The notes beneath the pieces were generated by a model. It ran no database searches and was not told the DNA's origin. It saw only the letters and a list, made by a program, of their open reading frames with translations. The translations under genes and the position numbers were made by a program. Positions 13,932 to 17,306 of a DNA stretch of 17,306 nucleotides are shown here, one piece after another. This DNA is from an uncultured Eubacteriales bacterium (GTDB taxonomy: Bacteria; Bacillota; Clostridia; HGM11514), in assembly GCA_902492655.1 (NCBI GenBank), contig CABUMF010000042.1, positions 1 to 17,306 of the forward strand, given 5' to 3'. Positions within the stretch are counted from its first letter, which is position 1. The number at the start of each line of letters is the position of its first letter.

Positions 13932-14501
13932 TCAAGCTATACCATTATTTTTATGAATTTTGCCAACCAAACTCGTATAAATAAAGCTCAGTTGATCCGC
14001 CGTTCCTTCTTTTTTCTCCCAAATAACATAATTAAGTATAGTGGATATAAACAAATATACAAGCGGAAGGAGATCGTCCGAAGAACATCCGAGCTTCTTT
14101 GAAAGCTTTTCGGAATAGATCTTGTACCATTCGTAGTTATTGGCTTCGGCACGGATTCTCTCGCCGTATATCGGGCTTGCCGCCATTTGATATATAAATC
14201 TCAATTCGTCCTTATACAAAGAAATGTAGGACATACACTCATTGAAAAACTTTTCCAGGTCGTCAACAGCCGAGAAAGCATATTCAAATATTTTTCCCGA
14301 TACCGTCTCAAACCCGTATTCGGTGGATTCGCAAATAATATTCGTTTTATCATCAAACCAGTAATATAAAGAGCCCTGCGCAATCCCCGTGCCCTTGCAC
14401 AGCTCCCTGATAGTAATGTTTTCCAATCCGTTTTTGACCAGATAATTAAATGTCTTCTCCAATATGGAATCTCGGTCTATATTGTATTTTGCCTGTCTCA
14501 T
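13932..14501 (-). CDS. TetR/AcrR family transcriptional regulator
   Basis: 189 residues from ATG 14501, chosen because AAGGAG lies 8 bases upstream; an earlier ATG at 14519 overlaps that site. The N-terminal helix-turn-helix reads ITIRELCKGTGIAQGSLYYWF (key run 29-49), preceded by ILEKTFNYLVKNGLENIT: the standard TetR DNA-binding domain with its Y-W/H-F end. The rest (about 60-189) is an all-helical ligand-binding and dimerisation domain with no recognisable specificity. Its own promoter lies at 14549-14578, and an AAAAC-N4-GTTTT inverted repeat (14523-14536) in the leader could be an autoregulatory operator. No obvious target gene is adjacent: the plus-strand neighbour is a tRNA. Targets are probably elsewhere or itself. 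Confidence 0.92.
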   Translation of the reverse strand: MRQAKYNIDRDSILEKTFNYLVKNGLENITIRELCKGTGIAQGSLYYWFDDKTNIICESTEYGFETVSGKIFEYAFSAVDDLEKFFNECMSYISLYKDELRFIYQMAASPIYGERIRAEANNYEWYKIYSEKLSKKLGCSSDDLLPLVYLFISTILNYVIWEKKEGTADQLSFIYTSLVGKIHKNNGIA

Positions 14502-14548
14502 AATTAAGTCTCCTTGCATAACAAAACATCCGTTTTATTTTAAATCAA

Positions 14549-14578
14549 ATTATATCATCGAAAGTCGGTTTTTGTCAA
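14549..14578 (-). promoter_or_regulatory. Promoter of the TetR-family gene
   Basis: TTGACA (14578-14573), 18-base spacer, TATAAT (14554-14549) preceded by TGA, giving an extended -10 (TGATATAAT). Both hexamers are perfect. The leader to the ATG at 14501 would be about 40 bases and contains an AAAAC/GTTTT inverted repeat. Confidence 0.8.
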
Positions 14579-14681
14579 CCGAAGATTAGTATATGTAATA
14601 TAATTTTAAAACTTTCAAAGTTCCCTGTTAGGAATTCAGCTCCGGAAAATCAAAAAAAATACAAAAAAATAAAAAAAGTTC

Positions 14682-14710
14682 TTGCAAAATGGATAAAAGT
14701 ATGTTATAAT
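14682..14710 (+). promoter_or_regulatory. tRNA-Pro promoter with A-tract UP element
   Basis: TTGCAA (14682-14687), 17-base spacer, TATAAT (14705-14710), about 20 bases before the tRNA. Phased A-tracts at 14652-14677 resemble an UP element, as often seen at stable-RNA promoters. The stretch 14579-14650 otherwise shows only the 13-base palindrome AACTTT-C-AAAGTT (14610-14622). Confidence 0.8.
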
Positions 14711-14730
14711 AGATTCCGTTGCAGATAAAT

Positions 14731-14804
14731 CGAGGTGTGGCCCAGTTTGGTAGGGCGCTACGTTCGGGACGTAGAGGTCGCAGGTTCAAATCCTGTCACC
14801 TCGA
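14731..14804 (+). tRNA. tRNA-Pro (anticodon CGG)
   Basis: Complete cloverleaf of 74 bases. Acceptor CGAGGTG pairs with CACCTCG, discriminator A. D-stem GCCC/GGGC with loop AGTTTGGTA. Anticodon stem CTACG/CGTAG with loop TTCGGGA, so the anticodon is CGG, reading proline codon CCG. Five-base variable loop AGGTC. T-arm GCAGG-TTCAAAT-CCTGT (one mismatch-free stem with a G-T pair). CCA is not encoded and must be added enzymatically. It stands alone with its own promoter and terminator. Confidence 0.97.
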
Positions 14805-14814
14805 TTTTTTTACC

Positions 14815-14852
14815 GCATAATCATCGGAAATATCGGTGGTTATGCTTTTTTT
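14815..14852 (+). terminator. Rho-independent terminator after tRNA-Pro
   Basis: GCATAATCATCG pairs with CGGTGGTTATGC (12 pairs, two of them G-T) around the loop GAAATAT, followed by seven Ts (14846-14852). It is 10 bases after the tRNA, which is itself followed by a T-run at 14805. It isolates the tRNA from the alpha-galactosidase gene. Confidence 0.85.
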
Positions 14853-14914
14853 ATATAAAACTGTTCTGAAAATTTACACAAAAATGATTTATCCTACAAA
14901 ACAAAAATCTTTTA

Positions 14915-14943
14915 TTGACATGAATTGTTCAGAATGTTATAAT
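14915..14943 (+). promoter_or_regulatory. Consensus promoter of the alpha-galactosidase gene, with repeated TGTTCnGAA
   Basis: TTGACA (14915-14920), 17-base spacer, TATAAT (14938-14943), both perfect; start near 14950. The nonamer TGTTCAGAA lies in the spacer (14926-14934), and a near copy, TGTTCTGAA, lies at 14862-14870, 64 bases upstream. A repressor bridging the two sites would fit sugar-inducible control, but this is inference. Confidence 0.82.
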
Positions 14944-14975
14944 AGCGTAGAAATAACCAACACAGGAGGAATATT

Positions 14976-16937
14976 ATGGCTGAACTTAAAGCAAATCCTA
15001 TGATTAAGCTTTCGGGAAACAGTAAGCATTGGACGCTTTCGGGAAAAGGCGGAATCGAACTTCAAAGTGAAAGCGACGGAAATTTTAACTCAAATGCAGG
15101 ACTTATAATTTCATCCAGATGTACAAAGTACGGCTGCGCAGAGCAGATTCAATACACAGTTAAAAATACTTCAAACGAAACAATCGTAATCGAGCACATA
15201 AGCAGCGGCAGGTTTGAAAGCATCGGCGGAGGACTTTTACCGTGGTACGATGACAGAAAATTCCGACTTCACATTTGTTACTTTACATGGCAGGGTGAAG
15301 CGCAATGGAGAGAGGTTTCTTTGTCGGACATGGGGCTTTATAAAGCATCAAATCATGCCGATACTAACGCTATTCGCTTACGCTCGGTGGGAAATCAGAG
15401 CACCGCTATGTATTATCCTCAGATTTTTATTGAGGACAAGGAGTTTGGAAAAATATACTTTTTTGAAATAGAAACAACCGGAAACTGGTACATAGAGATT
15501 AGCGGAAATGCTGACGGAACTTTGTGTGTTGAGCTTAATTCCGCTTTCTTTAACAATGACAACTGGTTTCTTAATTTGGAAAGCGGCAAAGAATACACAG
15601 CGTCTCCTTGTGTTTACGGTGTGGCTGACGGCGGCTTTGAAGAGGCAGTAGCAGCATTGATTGATTACAGACGAAGCGTATCTAAGGCGAGCTTAAGCGT
15701 GATTCCCGTTTGTTTTAACGACTACATGAATTGTCTTTGGGCAATGCCTGAGGCACACAAGCTTATTCCTTTGATTGACAAGGCGGCAGAGGTTGGCTGT
15801 GAGATATTCTGCATTGATGCAGGTTGGCAAAAAGCTAAAGATAATAGTGCCCGGGATTTGGGTGACTGGGAATGGAAGGATGAACTCTTCCCCGGATACG
15901 GATTTAAAGGAATAATAGAATATATCAAAAACAAAGGTATGTTGCCCGGAGTTTGGCTCGAGCTTAACAGTATTGCCGAATCAAACGAAGCATATAAAAA
16001 ATTCGGTGAATTTTTATTAAAGAGAAACGGTGCAAACGCCGGTTCTGCCGGAAACTGTCAGATTGATTTCAGACAATCTGCCGTTACCAAATACATGACC
16101 GAGGTTATCGACAGGCTTTATGCGGTTGGTGTTCGTTTTATAAAGAATGATTATAACCAAACAAGCGGAATTGGATTTGACGGTGAGCTGTGCGGAGGCG
16201 AAGAGGTTCGTCAAAGCTCGATTGCATTTGAAAAATTCATAGACAGCATAACAGAGAAATACAGCGATTTGATAATTGAAAATTGCGCAAGCGGCTCAAT
16301 GAGAAGCGACGGCTCAATCATGAAGCATTTTCACCTTGTAAGCATGAGCGACCAAGAATATTATTACAATAATCCCTCAATTTTGGCAGGTATGTCGGCG
16401 TGTGTTCAGCCCGAAAAATGCGGAAGCTGGGCTTATCCGTACCCACAGCTTTATGACGATCGTTTAAAACCTGCGGCTGAATGTGTAAAGGTAAATTCCG
16501 AAAACAGCGCAGAAACCGTTTTTAACATGATAAACGGTATGCTCGGACTTATGTATATGTCAGGTCACATCGAGCTTGCGGACGAGGAGAATACAAAACT
16601 TATCAAAGAAGCTGTGGAGATTTACAAGGAAAACAGAGAATTTATTGCATCGGCATACCCCATATACCCCGGCGGAAGATTTAGGATTGAAAAGAACGGT
16701 TTTTATGCCTACGGTCTTGCAGATAAGGACAGAAACAGAATTTTACTCGGAGTATGGCGCATTAATTCCTCTGAAAATGTTCAGGTATTCGATTTGTCAA
16801 ATTATATCGGAAACAGCGTTGCCGAGGTTTTATATCCGCAGACGCTCGAAACCGAATATTCATACTCAAACAATAAGCTGTCGGTTAAGCTTGATGACGC
16901 ATACAGCGCAAGACTGTTTGAGATAAAAAAGATTTAA
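14976..16937 (+). CDS. GH36-type alpha-galactosidase
   Basis: 653 residues, no signal peptide, so cytoplasmic. The clan GH-D layout is visible: an N-terminal beta-sandwich (about 1-235), a TIM barrel (about 245-560) and a C-terminal beta domain. Barrel motifs: CIDAGWQ (279-285), GVWLELNS (325-332), the nucleophile region FIKNDYNQT with Asp392 in the K-x-D-x-N pattern, ENCASGSMRSDG (435-446) and VSMSDQE with Asp459 as likely acid/base. It would release terminal alpha-galactose from oligosaccharides such as raffinose-type sugars. It is somewhat shorter than classic GH36 enzymes (about 720-750 residues), and SMSDQ differs from the common TSDNTD, so another alpha-glycoside specificity is possible. 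ATG 14976 has AGGAGG 6 bases upstream. It is a single-gene transcript with its own promoter and terminator. Confidence 0.9.
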   Translation: MAELKANPMIKLSGNSKHWTLSGKGGIELQSESDGNFNSNAGLIISSRCTKYGCAEQIQYTVKNTSNETIVIEHISSGRFESIGGGLLPWYDDRKFRLHICYFTWQGEAQWREVSLSDMGLYKASNHADTNAIRLRSVGNQSTAMYYPQIFIEDKEFGKIYFFEIETTGNWYIEISGNADGTLCVELNSAFFNNDNWFLNLESGKEYTASPCVYGVADGGFEEAVAALIDYRRSVSKASLSVIPVCFNDYMNCLWAMPEAHKLIPLIDKAAEVGCEIFCIDAGWQKAKDNSARDLGDWEWKDELFPGYGFKGIIEYIKNKGMLPGVWLELNSIAESNEAYKKFGEFLLKRNGANAGSAGNCQIDFRQSAVTKYMTEVIDRLYAVGVRFIKNDYNQTSGIGFDGELCGGEEVRQSSIAFEKFIDSITEKYSDLIIENCASGSMRSDGSIMKHFHLVSMSDQEYYYNNPSILAGMSACVQPEKCGSWAYPYPQLYDDRLKPAAECVKVNSENSAETVFNMINGMLGLMYMSGHIELADEENTKLIKEAVEIYKENREFIASAYPIYPGGRFRIEKNGFYAYGLADKDRNRILLGVWRINSSENVQVFDLSNYIGNSVAEVLYPQTLETEYSYSNNKLSVKLDDAYSARLFEIKKI

Positions 16938-16959
16938 AAAATCCACCTTACAAAAAAGC

Positions 16960-17003
16960 AAAACCGCATAACGGCTTGATTTTCAAGCAATTATGCGGTT
17001 TTT
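16960..17003 (+). terminator. Strong bidirectional terminator after the alpha-galactosidase gene
   Basis: AAAACCGCATAA (16960-16971) pairs with TTATGCGGTTTT (16991-17002). The loop contains a second stem, GCTTGA-TTT-TCAAGC. It is followed by further Ts, and an A-rich stretch precedes it, so it can also work on the minus strand. It lies 22 bases after the stop codon. Confidence 0.9.
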
Positions 17004-17306
17004 GATTTTGTACTGACGCTTAATTTTAAAAAATAAAATTTCGGTGTATTTGCTCTTGATGAAAAGTTTAGCTGTAAAACTATTCCTTTCTCTCAAGCCA
17101 ATTAAGACGAACAGCGAATAATATGACCTACCATTTTGCGCTTTAAATTTTCACTGTTTTCCTCAATGCACTTTTCCTTAGAACCCACGAAAATACAGGA
17201 TTTTCTCGCATCCGATAGTATATGTAAATATTTATTATCGGCAAACTAATATTTTAAATTGTATGAGCTTGACACAAGTAAAATGTAATGAGATTATGCA
17301 TTGTGT
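17004..17306. other. Intergenic stretch without a convincing gene
   Basis: AT-rich sequence with no complete gene carrying a ribosome site on either strand. Two items are visible. A minus-strand open stretch of 47 codons (17245-17102) has coding-like composition but no start. A possible rightward promoter sits at the edge: TTGACA (17269-17274), 17 bases, GATTAT (17292-17297). The latter suggests a gene beginning just beyond the window. Confidence 0.4.

Noticed and set aside
14812..16971. Shared ACCGCATAA sequence in the terminators at 14815 and 16960 as a mobile repeat flanking the alpha-galactosidase gene
   Set aside because: Only nine bases are shared and both are explained by terminator stems; no target duplication or transposase is present.

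Overview
The window looks like chromosomal DNA of a low-GC Gram-positive, probably a gut-type Clostridia species. This is inferred from the AT-rich composition, near-consensus TTGACA/TATAAT promoters, strong AGGAGG ribosome sites, a prmA-rsmE pair, a tRNA without encoded CCA, and a dlt-like envelope acylation operon. No phage, insertion sequence or CRISPR array is visible.

Layout. (1) Positions 1-3205, minus strand: a carbohydrate operon with an UlaG-like metallo-hydrolase, an enolase-superfamily sugar-acid dehydratase, a cytoplasmic GH16 glycosidase and an SDR cut by the window edge. It is divergent from an AraC-family regulator (3320-4129). The enzyme set fits oxidative catabolism: sugar to lactone (SDR), lactone to aldonate (metallo-hydrolase), aldonate to 2-keto-3-deoxy acid (dehydratase), with GH16 releasing the sugar. 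(2) Positions 11259-4130, minus strand: a dlt-like operon with its own consensus promoter and terminator. It encodes three tandem paralogous amino-acid adenylation proteins, one carrier protein, one MBOAT acyltransferase, one SGNH/DltD-like protein and, last, a 35-residue membrane microprotein too short for routine gene calling. Its C-terminal Phe-Val-Tyr motif resembles the acyl-relay tail of DltX. This is the most notable system here: the adenylation pockets differ, which suggests that up to three acyl groups are loaded on one carrier and exported to an envelope polymer. (3) Positions 13583-11379, minus strand: prmA, rsmE and a four-helix membrane protein, from a consensus promoter. (4) Positions 13601-13927: a 14-bp perfect inverted repeat carrying the prmA -10 element, then a candidate structured RNA with a closing helix and two internal hairpins. 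(5) A TetR-family regulator (minus), tRNA-Pro(CGG) with promoter and terminator (plus), and a GH36-type alpha-galactosidase (plus) with consensus promoter and strong terminator. (6) The last 300 bases hold no convincing gene, only a possible promoter at the right edge.

Functions are inferred from motifs read in translated sequence. No database search was possible, so substrate assignments for the glycosidases, the dehydratase and the adenylation proteins are hypotheses.
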